In this document: piece by piece, positions 33,256 to 44,516 of the stretch
Position numbering within the stretch: position 1 is the first letter of the stretch
Layout: every line of letters begins with the position of its first letter
Notes under the pieces: generated by a model
Seen by the model: the letters and a program-made list of their open reading frames with translations, nothing else
What the model was told of the DNA's origin: nothing
Database searches by the model: none
Translations under genes and position numbers: made by a program
Origin: Pristionchus mayeri
Taxonomy: Eukaryota; Nematoda; Chromadorea; Rhabditida; Neodiplogasteridae
DNA length: 64,000 nt
Direction of reading: 5' to 3'
NCBI GenBank assembly: GCA_036245805.1
Contig: BTRK01000003.1
Span: forward strand, 41,805,215-41,869,214

Positions 33256-35302
33256 GCTCCCACCACGACGCCTTCTACCGTATCGATGACAATGACGACG
33301 AACGACACTCCAGCCAACTGCAGCAGTGTGGATGCACAGATCCTTTCATCGATCAGAACCCTCAGCGAGGCTCAGAAGGTGAGCTGGTTTTGACTCTTTA
33401 GTTCCAAACGAGGACGGTGCACCGATGAATTGGCGGAATATTTTGAAAAATTTACACTTTTTCATGATTTGAACAAATGCTTTTCTGGTTATTCCTTTGT
33501 TCAGAGTTTGACAAAGTGTACATTTCAAAATGTTGAAGAAAATGTTGAAATCTCATCTGTTCACCGCCATTGCATTGCACCCCGTAGGAATTGAGAATTT
33601 TTCGTGCTCTCATAGTTATAATTAGGATAGGCAATAGCCCCATAAATTCACATTTCAGAAACAGTTCCTCGACTTGTTGAAGACTGCAAAGAATGGAGGC
33701 TCCGTGTCAACGGTACGTTTACTGCATCGTTTTCGATTTTTTCTCTGCATGTGGCATCACAATCCCGCTTACTCATTCATTTTTAGCCTTCATCTGCAGC
33801 AGCTGCTGCACCCTCAGCAGCAACAGTTATTCCTGATGCAGGAGCTATCCGACCAAGCTACGCTCAAGTCGTCGATCATCGTAAGGGAAATATAGGATAT
33901 TATGTAAAATTAGTTTAAATTGATAATAGTTTTTTTACTTTAGACTTGAAATTCTGGACGGGGAATTGAAAGGAGAAGATAAACTGTCTCGCTTGCGAGG
34001 AGCTTGTGCACGGCGGCCGAACCAGCAGAAAACTGCATTACATCAGGGTGAGCGAATTATAAATGTGAAGGACAAGAGATGAGAGAGTGCAGAGAAGAGA
34101 GGCAACTCATTTCCAGCTTCTTGCTTTCTCGGCTTTCGTAGTGAATGTCAAATTAAGAAGCAAAATCTCGCACAAAGCACCCCTTTCCATCCGCATTACT
34201 GTCAATCTGCTCTCCAGTGCTCATATGAAACATTAAAATAAGCATTCAGAAGCACTTTGACAAGTACTACGCCTCTGAAGAATTTGTGTGATCTGGAGCG
34301 TTTCCTGTCGCAGAATCTCGGAAGCAAAGAGGGATACAAGGCATTCGGTAACTATTAGTAATACTATTTCTCGCTCACCACAATTGTGCTCACCACAAAA
34401 AAGCTGTGAGTTGCAGGGGGGGAGGGAGGTGAAATAGGAAAAGGGGGGTGAAATAGGAAACCCCCCTTTTCCTATTTGGGGGGGGGGGTGAAATAGGAAA
34501 AGAAATCGCTCAATCATTCGATTCGTGAAGCACAAGGAACGAGAGATTAGATTGAATTAGCGTGTATAGTAATTAATTATTATTATTTCATTATTATGCC
34601 TTAATTAATATTATGCCTTATTTAGATAGCAGTAAAGTTTGTGGAGAATCATAAAAAAGCATGCATCCTTTTCCCGTGCCACTTTTAAAAATACAAAGGT
34701 GCATTTCACTCACAAAATTTCAAAATTTTCGCTTTGAAATTGAAATACGACGTGTCATATTTTGCAATGCAGCGATTCTGCCTCGAGTGCAATTCTCCTC
34801 GATTGTTCAAGGGCAGACATGGACTGCTGAAGCATATTCAAGAGGTTTGTTTGAACAAAAGTTAAAGTTTACAGAATCTATCAATGTTCAATTGTAATCA
34901 AACTAATTCCAGGAGCATCCGGCGAAGTTCCACGATCTGCAGTGCGGATACAAGGAAGTCGCCAAAGGAAAGAGAATCACCGATCAGATGTCGCACTCAA
35001 TCCTGGTCAGTGAGACTTATGTTTTTTTGTTTTTTTTTTGAAAAATTACAGCAAATTACCGCATCTTTTCTTATCATTGTTCTGACTATGAATGATTTCC
35101 TTCTTGTTCGTCCATTTTTTGGTTAGTCTGATATTTTTTGCTTCTTCTCATGACTTATCTCCTACAATTATCCAAAAGTTTAATCTCGGTTCATAGTCTG
35201 GCTCTTCGTTTCCTTGCTCATATCACTTATTGTGAACACATTTTCAGATAAACGAAAGCATGAAGGCAACGGTAGATTTATACAAGGCCATTCCGGATGA
35301 GG
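33256..35302 (+). pseudogene. C2H2 zinc-finger gene, copy B, partial and disabled
   Basis: Paralogue of copy A, without its first seven exons. Exons: 33256-33378, 33659-33712, 33787-33880, 33944-34047, 34250-34347, 34773-34844, 34913-35005, 35248-35302. The first finger is NCLACEELVHGGRTSRKLHY with KHFDKYY in the next exon. The second finger is RFCLECNSPRLFKGRHGLLK, HIQEEH, and is intact here but frameshifted in copy A. Lesions: TGA at 33967-33969 just before the first finger, and a frameshift in exon 34250-34347 where the tail SQNLGSKEGYKAF lies in another frame. The two copies therefore carry independent damage, which implies a duplication of an originally open gene. Confidence 0.7.
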
Positions 35303-35625
35303 GTAGAAGCGAGCCGAGCAGTCTTTTCTTTCTCAGTAGAATGTGGTTGTTCTCCCCAAAACATCTGCCGATTATTTCGCCCATGCCTCGTTAAAAACGC
35401 GACATTACGTCTGATATGTCTGTTTCACTCGCTAAACTTGGCCACTAGGTTATCACCACTCTTTTTGAGATTCCAGACTCCACCTATCAGAGTGCCTATG
35501 GCAAGGCTCAGAATCGATTCATGAGCAGTCACAAAAGAGAGATTTCCTGAAGGACGGGCGTAATCTCTTTCATTTGCAGCGCCGTCGTTTCTCCATTCAG
35601 AATTTCGTTTACCGTATTTCATAGA
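35303..35625 (+). repeat. start of a further spacer unit (unit 5) without SL2 gene
   Basis: CTCCCCAAAACATCTGCCGA and TTATTTCGCCCATGCCTCG align with 31990-32030 (TTTCCCAAAAAAAACTGGCC, GATTCTTTCGCC) and with 10963-10985. The unit is cut by the Merlin-type element at about 35631. No gene seen. Confidence 0.4.
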
Positions 35626-35630
35626 TCTGC

Positions 35631-36670
35631 CTCGTGAATCGCGAGTAGCCGGACACGTAGCTTTTGTTTTTGTCACGTAGCTTTTGTTTTAGCTTTTGTG
35701 GTTAATGTTAAAAATCCGTCCCTCAAGAAGATTTAATGGTCCGCGGAAAATTATATTGGTCCGAAATATATAATGGTCCCGAAAAATGGACCGGTATATT
35801 TATTCCGGAAAATTTATTGGTCCGCTGGCCCAATTTATGGACCGGTATATTTACTGGCCCATATGATGGCCAACTTTTTTTCCTTCTTACTGTTCGTTTC
35901 CTCGTATTTTATATTCTTTTTTCTTATTATCCTTTATTATTTTTTTATCTGTTTGTGATAGTTTTTGGTAAAGAAAATAATGAATTTATTGCGTGTATTA
36001 CATTTGATTATTGTTTGGATTATAGAGACTCAGTCCGAAAAGGAGGGCATTAAACGGCTTCTCCTCAGTGAATATTCAGAATATTTAGCGACCTCGCACA
36101 AGCTTGGTTTGAGCGCGAAGCTCTTCGAGTAAAATTAGGCGGACCTGGTAAAATTGTAGAAATAGATGAAAGCGTAATGTTTAAAAGGAAATATCATAGA
36201 GGTCGTATTGTAAGAAAAACTGCTTGGGTATTTGGCCTAATTGAAAGAGGAACTAATAGAATAGGAATCTTCCAGTTAAAATAATAATACAAAAAAATAT
36301 AATGGTCCGAGATCGGACCATTATATTTCTGATTGAAATTCGGACCATTATATTTGTTGAAAACGGAGCATCAAAATATACCGGTCCATTTTCACGGACC
36401 AATATATTTTTTGGACCATTAAATTTGCGCGGACCATTAAATCTTCTTGAGGGACGGATTTTTAACATTAGCCGCTTTTGTAGCCGGGACGTAGCTTTTG
36501 CAGCCGGGACGTAGCTTTTGTAGCCGGGAAGTAGCCGCCACGGACCGGCTACAAAAGCTACGTAGCCGACCACAAAGGCAACGTCCCGGTTACAAAAGCT
36601 ACGTGGCCGACCACAAAGGCTACGTGGCCGACCACAAAAGCTACGTGTCGGGCTACTCGCGTTTCACGAG
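35631..36670 (+). mobile_element. Merlin-type DNA transposon remnant with compound inverted repeats
   Basis: Outer ends CTCGTGAATCGCGAGTAGCC and GGCTACTCGCGTTTCACGAG (one mismatch) enclose repeated ACGTAGCTTTTGT units, then inner inverted repeats AATCCGTCCCTCAAGAAGAT (from 35704) and its mirror (to 36469). Inside these come many copies of ATGGTCCG, GGACCATTA and GACCGGTATATTTA. The core carries a transposase fragment (next entry). The right side has at least four direct copies of an about 21-bp unit GTAGCCGGGACGTAGCTTTT. Confidence 0.75.
36105..36284 (+). pseudogene. IS1016/Merlin-type DDE transposase fragment
   Basis: Sixty codons open with WFEREALRVKLGGPGK and continue IVEIDESVMFKRKYHRGRIV, KTAWVFGLIERGT, NRIGIF. 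The motif VEIDES...KYHRGR...WVFG.IERGT is diagnostic of ISXO2/IS1016-type (Merlin) transposases; the Asp in EIDES is the first catalytic acid. The remainder of the DDE domain (second and third acids) is missing. It acts on DNA ends by cut-and-paste in intact members. Confidence 0.85.
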
Positions 36671-37298
36671 TGTCCTCTTCGTCACTACTAATGGTCCACA
36701 TGTTCGTTGACGAAATCAAACACACTTGGCTGTTGAGTGCGCGAAAGAAAGAGGGAAGAAGCGAAAGAAGCTTCTTCACTCCTCCCTCGATTCCCCTTTG
36801 ATCAATAAACAGACTGAAACGGTCAGCCACCAGCCCTTGCCTGACCAGATAGACCGCTTTTAGACACTCCACATGCCTCTGTCCCTCATGTTCCTCTGTC
36901 CCTCATGTTCCTTCTCTCACTTCCTTTCTGTGATTTTCTGACTATTTGTTCCTCCTCAGTGACATAAATATTTTACTGTTCTTATCGATAGACTGCAATA
37001 GTGTTCCGAAGTCTTTGCCGTTTACTTATTTTCCTCTTCTGCTCGCCTTGTTACTTCTTCTCTCACGTTTCTTTGCCGAAATTACTCTCTAGTATTTTTT
37101 TCGTAATATGCTTCATTATCACCTTTCAATAAGAGGACCTGTTTCTATATCGATGTCATCCTACATCTCATTCACAGCTCCCTCATTCATCATACGCGTC
37201 TTGGTTCTTCTCCTCAGCTTTGCCACGCTGAAACATATTGTCAAGGATCAGTGGGATAGTTCTTCAGTGGTAAAACTAATGACTAATCGATAACTACG

Positions 37299-37461
37299 GC
37301 ACTAGGCCGTATGAAAAACACTAGATCAGAACCGAAAAATGTAACCTTCCGTAGTATTTTCGGAAGAAACGTGCTAACAGTGTGGAAACCTAATGTGAAA
37401 CTACTTTTTTGGTTCCCATTCGTTGGGTTCTCATCAGATGGGACTCATCCGAGCTAGTGCC
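37299..37461. repeat. GGCACTAGG MITE, split copy
   Basis: The left end GGCACTAGGCCGTATGAAAA and right end GGACTCATCCGAGCTAGTGC, C form the same inverted ends as the copies near 11 and 46.4 kb. The interior (AAACACTAGATCAGAACCG ... GGTTCTCATCAGATGG) is longer and diverged. Confidence 0.55.
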
Positions 37462-37879
37462 ATAAATATACGGAGGCAACGCTTTTCCGCCCTGCCAACA
37501 GTATCCCCCCTATCCTTATTCTCGCAATTATTTTGCCGTGACTAAACAGAAACATTTTTTATGAAGTCTTACCGCACCATCTGTTCCTTCTAGAATAGCA
37601 TCTCTACTTCTTTCCTTTACTACTTCTTTTCCGTTTGTCTCACCCATCCTCTCCTTTCCCAAATTTGTGACTATTCTGTTTTACTTCGAATTGAATCTTA
37701 TGTCGATTTTTCTACTGAGTCCAAACAAAAATTTAAATATATTTTGTCTTGTAGAAAGGACAACTCAATCCATGTATCGGGCAAGACGGCTCAGGGGACT
37801 TCGCCAAGCCAAGGCGAACTCCTCTCAAGCAAACTCCCCTTTGTTAGTGCATTCAGATCAGAGGTAGTATGTTGTTCAT

Positions 37880-39415
37880 TCTTTAATCTTTAATCTTTAA
37901 TCTTTAATCTTTAATCTTTATCACCGACAGCATTAATAGCCGTTGAGGAAGGAATAGGGAAGAGCAGGTCGGTCTTCGGGCTCGATCACAGCGAGCTGGG
38001 GGGAATGGGGTGGTGGTATGTGGCAGTTATATGTTACAATCGAATTCGTGGGATTGATAGGGCTAGGTCGGGGGATTTACTGATTTCTCTGCGGAACATG
38101 GGACGGGGAGAGATAACTATTGGGTCAGGGAGGGTGTTCCAGAGCGGTAGGACTCTACTAGCACAAGTTGAAATCGAGACCGGCACTCTGAAGGGAGTAG
38201 AAATGCGTAGACTATTTGAGGAGCGCAAATCACGAGTGAGCGGAGTGATTGTGTACAAGTCAGCAGAGTCGTGGTGAACGTAATTATGAATGGAGTCATA
38301 AACATAGAACATATCCCGTAAGGCGCGGCGATACTCAAGGGTTTCAAGTGTGAAAGTTTTCAATCTATCGGGATAGGACAGTGGGGGGAACAGAGCATCG
38401 TCTCAAAACTCTGCTGGTAAACTCTCTCTGCACAGATTCGAGTTCATTTACAAGACCAACTGAAGTTGGATTGGAGATTTTTAGTAAAAAATACACCAAG
38501 GTCTCGCACTATCTCTTTGTCCGTTATAATTTGACCATTTAGAATATATTGAGCTCGGTTCTTCAGATTCCCAAGGTGTAGGACATTACATTTAGGTGAG
38601 CTAATACTCATATTCCATTGGACAGTCCAGTCAGATATTTTGCAAATCGCATTTTGAAGGTCATTGCTATAATCAGGGACCACCGCGTAAATCTTGAGGT
38701 GGTCAGCAAATATATTGTAATGAATCGTCTTAGGAATGCATTTGCCCAAATCATTGATGTAAATAATGAATAGCAAAGGCCCGATAGAGGAACCTTGGGG
38801 GACGCCTGACTGAACAGGTGAGGGAGGGGATAAATAATCTCCAATGAACACGCGTTGCCAGCAGATAAGACTCAAACCATTGAGTGATAGCGGGTGATAT
38901 TCCCAGCGAGGAAAGCTTATGGATAAGCATCCTTAAGTCAATCGAGTCAAATGCTTTCTTATAATCAAAGAGGATTGTGTCAACGGACTTTTTCAGACTC
39001 AGCTGCTCAGCATAAAATGAATGTGTTTCAGATAAAGATGAAGTAGTGCTTCTACATTTTCGAAAGCCTGCTTGTCTAGCATCTAATATGTTATATTCGT
39101 CTAGAAAGTCAACAATGGAATTAATAAGAAGTTTATTCGAATATTTTAGAGGCAGTGACCGTGAGAGAGATAGGACGATGATTAGAGATACATAGAGGCA
39201 TCTCCAGACTTTTTTGGGATGGGTTTTACATGAGCAGTTTTCCATTGATTGGGTGACGTGCGAGAGGAAAGAGAGATGTTAAAAATAATGGTAAGGGGAG
39301 TAATTATAGAAGATTTGCACTTGCAATGCACTAGGTTGGGTGTCCTATCGGGTGAACCATTTACCTTAGGGATCATTTGTGAAATAGCAGAGAGTATCAT
39401 TTCGGGACCAATGTA
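37880..39415 (-). mobile_element. CR1/Jockey-like non-LTR retrotransposon, 5'-truncated
   Basis: Reverse-transcriptase motifs in order on the minus strand, in shifting frames: PNQWKTAHVKPIPKKSGDAS (about 39260-39190), DARQAGFRKCRSTTSSLSET, ILFDYKKAFDSIDLRMLIHK, LSSLGISPAITQWFESYL, VQSGVPQGSSIGPLLFIIYI, then IFADHLKIYAV, DWTVQWNMSISSPKCNVLHL, and the C-terminal YRRALRDMFYVYDSIHNYV, RVLPLWNTLPDPIV. The catalytic F/YADD box reads FADH, so the second Asp is lost. The 3' tail is a repeat of ATTAAAG (plus strand CTTTAAT at 37883-37920). Several frameshifts show an old, dead copy. Confidence 0.85.
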
Positions 39416-39444
39416 ATCAATCTTTGAAATTTATCGTGTCAACC

Positions 39445-39569
39445 AGGGAGGAGAATGAAGGAACTGTCTTTGACGAGGGAACGAGCCCACCTCCAGAGCT
39501 GCCTGTCGATGTTCTTCGCGAGATAGTGCGCCATTCTGCTCCCGAAGACTACGCAAAGTTCAGACTGGT
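39445..39569 (+). CDS. isolated F-box-like exon
   Basis: Between the two retroelements an open frame reads PPPELPVDVLREIVRHSAPE, then DYAKFRL, and stops at a good donor (GTAAGC at 39570). LPxDVLREIxxxxxPxDxxxxRxV is the F-box pattern (Skp1-binding helix region). The continuation (VSR..W) would be in a following exon, which the Gypsy element displaces. Upstream sequence is retrotransposon. Nematodes have many F-box genes; this could be a stranded first or second exon. Confidence 0.5.
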
Positions 39570-40305
39570 AAGCGAGCATTAATTTCACTAGATACCATTC
39601 ACAAAGCGTTAGCTACCACTTGTTGTATAGGAAACCAATTAATAGCTAAATTCCCTAATTTAAATATTCCTATACACAATTTACTCAGTTCTCGATTACC
39701 TTTGTGAGTATTACTGTAAGTCATCTCGTCTCAACCTGTATAGTCATCCTTCGACTATTACTACGTTATTTTCCCCACACATTTTGCTTCATACACTTTT
39801 TCTCTATTTCTCCAATCTCTCTCCTCTCTCGCTCGCTCTCCCCTTCCTCCCTCGCTCCCGCGTCAGTCTAGCTTTTGTCTCTCTCGTGAGCTGTGACTCA
39901 CTCTGCTCTCTGTATTTTATTTATTGTGGATAAACCTTGTGTTTACCCGTCCTCTCCCGTCTACTACGACACAATAAGGGACACGGATACAACACTGGCG
40001 TTCAGGATTCTTTAACGAGCTCATTTCTAACAAACGCTGTTCTGGTCGATCCAGAAATTGCGTGAGCAGTAACCTTGCGGTCGATCCTCAAGGTAGCTCG
40101 AAACCGTGGTGACAGGTAGCCTGAGTGCAGACTCTACTGGTCGATCCGATAGACGAGCTCAAAGCCCAGCATTTGATTAAATCGAGGCGAATTGCTGCCC
40201 GATTTTTCAAATCTGCTGTGAAATCCCTCAGGTGGAGTCGCGGCGTTCAAACCCGAACCTGTTGGAAAGACCACTCAGGTGATTTTTTAAATACACCCTC
40301 TCACG

Positions 40306-41456
40306 ATGACTGGAAATGATGCGCTCAAAGAGGAAGTGCTCGATATGAAGAAGCTACTGGCTAAGAATGAGGAGCTTCTCGCCATGGTGACCAATTTCAT
40401 GATGGAACAGAGACAGAGTGGGAACACAGGAGCCTTGACCGAACAATCGACAGCATCGATTGGGGCCATCGAATCTCGTATCCACGAGTTCACATACTCC
40501 CCAGAGGATGGCTCTACCTTCGAGAGATGGTGGAATCGGCACGAGGACATTTTCGAGATCGATCTCAAGGATTGGGATGACGTGAAAAAATACGGCTCTT
40601 ACTCAGACACGTCTCCACTTCCGTGGAAAGGACTTTCACTGAATCGGTAACACCTACCAAGTGGACAGACATGAAGCTGGAGGAGGTCAAGAAGAAGATG
40701 CTGACTCTGTTCGGCGACAATACTTCTCTCTTCGACAGACGATGGCTCATGCGCGATCTGAAGATGAGCAAGGAGAACATCGAGGATGTGCGCGCTCTCG
40801 CTGCCCGCGTCAATCAGACGGTTGAAAGAGCGGAAGTGAAGACAGCCACAGTGGACGAGTGGAAGGTCCTCACCTTTCTCCACTCCCTCGATCTCCCACG
40901 TTACTCGGATGTGCATCTCAAAATGATGCAGACGGCAAAGCAGAAAGGAAACGCCTGCACTCTGGAGGATCTTCTCTCTGTTTACAATGACATCGCCCAG
41001 CTCAAGCAGGACTCGAGAGCAATGACATAATCGAGTCGGGAGGTGCATTTCGTGAACAAGAAAGGCAAGGAGAACAAGCCCTTCCAGAAGGACAGCAAAA
41101 CAGTTAAATGGAAAATGAATCCGGCTCAGAATCAGGATAAACCCTGTCTCTCCTGTGGCAAGAAAAACCACAAACGAGATGACTGCCGGTTCCTGAATGC
41201 AGAATGCGGACACTGTCGGAAGAAAGGCCACATCGCTCAGGCATGCCTTTCTAAAAACAAGCAGATGCACACTGTCAGTGTGTCTACAGTAGCCACATCC
41301 GACTACCACATCCGAGTAGACCTCAACGGTCAATCAACCTCGATCAAGATCGACACCGGAGCGGACATCACAATCGTCTCCGAGAAGACGTTTACGAAGA
41401 TCGGCGAGCCCAAGTGCTCTAACGCCGACTGCTCAGCAACGTGCGCCAATGGATAG
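40306..41456 (+). pseudogene. Gypsy gag and protease region
   Basis: The gag start (MTGNDALKEEVLDMKKLLAK) is at 40306. The frame shifts near 40620 and continues with WTDMKLEEVKKKMLTLFGDN to a TAA at 41028-41030. It resumes in the same frame with two nucleic-acid-binding knuckles: CLSCGKKNHKRDDC and CGHCRKKGHIAQAC. The retropepsin site follows as IKIDTGADITIVS (DTGA active site). A TAG stands at 41454-41456. Apart from one frameshift and two stops, the region is well kept. Confidence 0.85.
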
Positions 41457-43478
41457 AAACTGGAACTACTCGAGAAGTTCAAGACTACTGCCAAGTACGG
41501 CGGAGTCGAGGCGATCGCTGACATCTACGTCACTCGCCAGGACATCAATCTACTCGGAAGGAATCTCATCAAGCTGCTACACCTGATAGAGATCCGAGAA
41601 CCCGAAACGGTTCTCTATGCGATCAACGCATCACTCTCCACGAACGAGGAATACACTGAGTGGGTGAAGAAGGAGTATCCCGAAGTAACCGCCAGTGGAC
41701 TCGGAAGCTGCACAGAGATGTCAGCATCTCTTCAGCTCAAGCCTGATGCGAAGCCCGTCTTCATCAAGGCAAGGCCAGTCCCCTACGCGCTGACGGAGAA
41801 GGTGGACAAGGAACTCGAGCGACTGGAGAAGATAGGAGTCATCGAGAAGGTACAGTACAGCGACTGGGCAGCCCCCATCCTTACTGTGAGCAAACCCAAC
41901 GGTTCAATACGAATGTGCGCGGACTTCAGCACGGGTCTCAACGCCTCCATCGATCTACCGGCTCACCCCCTTCCGGCTCCTGACGACATCTTCGCCACTC
42001 TCAATGGAGCAGTGATCTTCTCACAAATCGACCTGGCAAAGGCATACCTGCAGGTTCCACTGGATGAGGACGCCCAGAAGCTACTCGTCATCAACACGCA
42101 CAAGGGTCTCTTCCAGTACAAGAGACTGCCCTTCGGTGTGAAGGCTGCCCCCGGCATTTTCCAACGGTTAATGGACACAATGCTGAGCGGAGTAAAGCAC
42201 GCCCTCCCTTATCTGGACGATATCATCATCGGAGGGAGCACCAAGGAGGAGCATGACAGCACTCTCCAGGAGGTCATGCGTCGGCTCAAGCAATACGGAC
42301 TCCGCACACGCGCTGTAAGTGCTCATTCGGAATGAAGGAGGTCAAATTCCTCGGCTTCATCATCAACAAGGACGGGAGACACACCGATCCGAAGAAGACA
42401 GAGGCCATCCGTACGATGCCGGCACCCGAGAACCCCAGCATGCTGAGAAGCTTCCTGGGTATGGTGACCTACAACGGTCAATTCATCGAGGGAATGCACA
42501 AGAAGAGAGGACCACTGGACCATCTACTGCAAAAGGAGGCCAAGTGGATCTGGACACCTCAGTGTGACAAGGCATTCAACGAGCTCAAGGAGACGATGAA
42601 CACGCAACTCTCGCTCGTGCACTACGACCCCAAGAAGGAAATCGTGGTCGCAGCAGATGCTTGCGAGGACGGCATTGGCGCCGTAATCCTCCATCGCTTC
42701 CCAGACGGTTCACTCAGGGCAATCTGCCATGCTTCGAGTAAGCTCAAACCAGCCGAGAAGAACTACGGACAGATTGAGAAGGAGGCACTAGGACTGATTT
42801 ACGTAGTTGGAAAGTTCCATAAGTACATCTACGGACGGAGATTCACACTACAGACGGATCACAAGCCACTCGTGACAATCTTCGGATCGCCCAAGGGAGT
42901 ACCAGCGTACACGGCTAAGCGCATCTACAGATGGGCGGAGACGCTCCTGATGTACGATTTCAAAATCGAATGCGTGAACACTCACTCGTTCGCTTACGCC
43001 GACGCTCTCTCACGGCTCATCAATGAATGCCAATCTGACAAGGTCTGTGTCGACCGGCTCTCAATCGAGGAGGACATCAACGGTTCTCTTCAATCAACAA
43101 TCAGACGTCTCCCAGTCACAACCGATGACATCAAAGCGGAGACCGCGAAGGATGCACTTCTGCAGGAGGTCATCCAGAAGCACATCAAGGGATGGAGTCA
43201 CAAGGACGCAAAGGATACACGTCTGACCGCCTACTACTCAAGAAGAGCCGAGCTCAGTCTCGTGAAGGGATGTCTCCTCTTCGGATCACGAGTAGTCGTC
43301 CCGTGCACACTCCGAACAAGGGTCATGAAGGAACTCCACTCGGAGCACCCAGGAATCGTTCGGATGAAGTCGCTCGCAAGAAGCATCTGCTTCTGGCCTG
43401 GATTGGACCAGGAGGTGGAACAAGCTGTCAGTAGATGCGATCGGTGCGCGAAAGCCGCCAAGAATACCTTGACGTAAT
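41457..43478 (+). pseudogene. Gypsy pol: reverse transcriptase, RNase H, integrase N-terminus
   Basis: Reverse-transcriptase boxes: WAAPILTVSKPNGSIRMCAD, FSQIDLAKAYLQVPLD, LPFGVKAAPGIFQRLMD, and the catalytic YLDDI. A one-base frameshift lies near 42320 (frame changes from 41664-42335 to 42332-43477). RNase H: VVAADACEDGIGAVI, EKNYGQIEKEALGLIY, FTLQTDHKPLVTIF, FAYADALSRL. Integrase zinc-binding domain: HPGIVRMKSLARSICFWPGL, then CDRCAKAAK; the HHCC is complete, but the DDE core is absent after 43478. Confidence 0.9.
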
Positions 43479-43483
43479 TGAGA

Positions 43484-43876
43484 AAATCACAAGGTGGTTC
43501 CCACCTGTCATGCCCAAAATTCGCATCCTTGGCTCAAATCAGAGGAAAATCGAAATTTTGATTAATGATTTTTTTCGATTTCTCAAAATATATCACTGAA
43601 TTCAGACAGTATTAATTTCTAAACAATACATTATTACGTGAAAAGTTATTTGAAAGTGAAAGAACAGCTTTTTATACGCTTTCAAAAACCCCAAAATTTT
43701 CTCGTTTTCCTATTTTTGTGCAACATTACATAGCAAACCACGATCCCAATCCCTTAGCTTTTTCAATAACGATATACACTTGGCTACCCTGCCTCACAAT
43801 TACATTATAGAACATCTCGATAGGCTTTCCATTTTCGTGCAATGACAGGTGGAACTCATATTGTGATTTTCTTAAA
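43484..43876. mobile_element. candidate MITE with GAAAATCACAA/TTGTGATTTTC ends
   Basis: GAAAATCACAAGGTGG, then CCCACCTGTCATGC, at the left is mirrored by GCAATGACAGGTGGAACTCA, TATTGTGATTTTC at the right. About 390 bp without ORF. It directly follows the truncated integrase, so its insertion may mark the break. A second inverted pair (ATCCCTTAGCTTTTTCAA at 43751 and TTGAAAAAGCTAAGGGATTC at 44219) overlaps it and extends to 44240. Confidence 0.55.
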
Positions 43877-44516
43877 TATTTCGGGGTATTCTACTATCTC
43901 TATGCAGAACTGGTGGGATTGGGCTTATCTTGAACGATAAAATACTGTCCAAATATTGACAGATTCGAAGTTGTGAGAAGTGAATTTTTGAAACGAGCGA
44001 AATTGTGATATATTTTAGTGCTAGAAATTATATCAAGGTAAGTAATATCTGAAATTGTTAAAAGCTAATCAGTTCTCATTACTTTGGCGAAAATTAATTT
44101 TTAAATATTTTGGATGATGCACTTGGAAAGTTTGAAAATTATTTCCCGAAAATTGAAAATCTCCCGAGACTCGCTGCAACGTGTATATGAAGCAATCTAG
44201 CTTAGAGTACAACGGGATTGAAAAAGCTAAGGGATTCGGTTCCAAATGGACTAGATATGCAGCAAAAAGTCAAATTTTAGTTCAAAAAGTAGTATTGAGA
44301 ATCGATCGGATGTTGATCTAAATACGTTTTTATAAACTTCTGGGCACCACGAGTGAAATGCATTTTGACTTTTGACTCAATTTTGTATCAATAAAAAATT
44401 ATGATTTTTTGGCCATTTTACCCTTTATTAACATTTTCTACTTACCCAATGACTGTATTATATAATTTATGACAAATTTCAAGACATAGAGCCAAGACAC
44501 TCCTCCCACCATAGAA

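Larger units (their letters stand above)
39621..43478 (+). mobile_element. Ty3/Gypsy LTR retrotransposon, 3'-truncated
   Basis: Contains gag with zinc knuckles, protease, reverse transcriptase, RNase H and the start of integrase, in Gypsy order. A candidate 5' LTR spans about 39621-39973 (TGTTGTATAGG ... CTACGACACA), proposed from its TGT/ACA ends and position only; no second LTR is present in the window to compare. Coding sequence breaks off in the integrase zinc-binding region at 43478, so the element lacks the integrase core, 3' LTR and any envelope-like gene. Confidence 0.85.

Noticed and set aside
35736..36053. 105-codon open frame in the Merlin-type element
   Set aside because: It translates the ATGGTCCG repeat words and a T-rich stretch; the real transposase scrap is in another frame at 36105-36284.
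40599..41333. 244-codon open frame on the minus strand
   Set aside because: It is the mirror of the Gypsy gag/protease region, which has zinc knuckles and the DTGA site on the plus strand.
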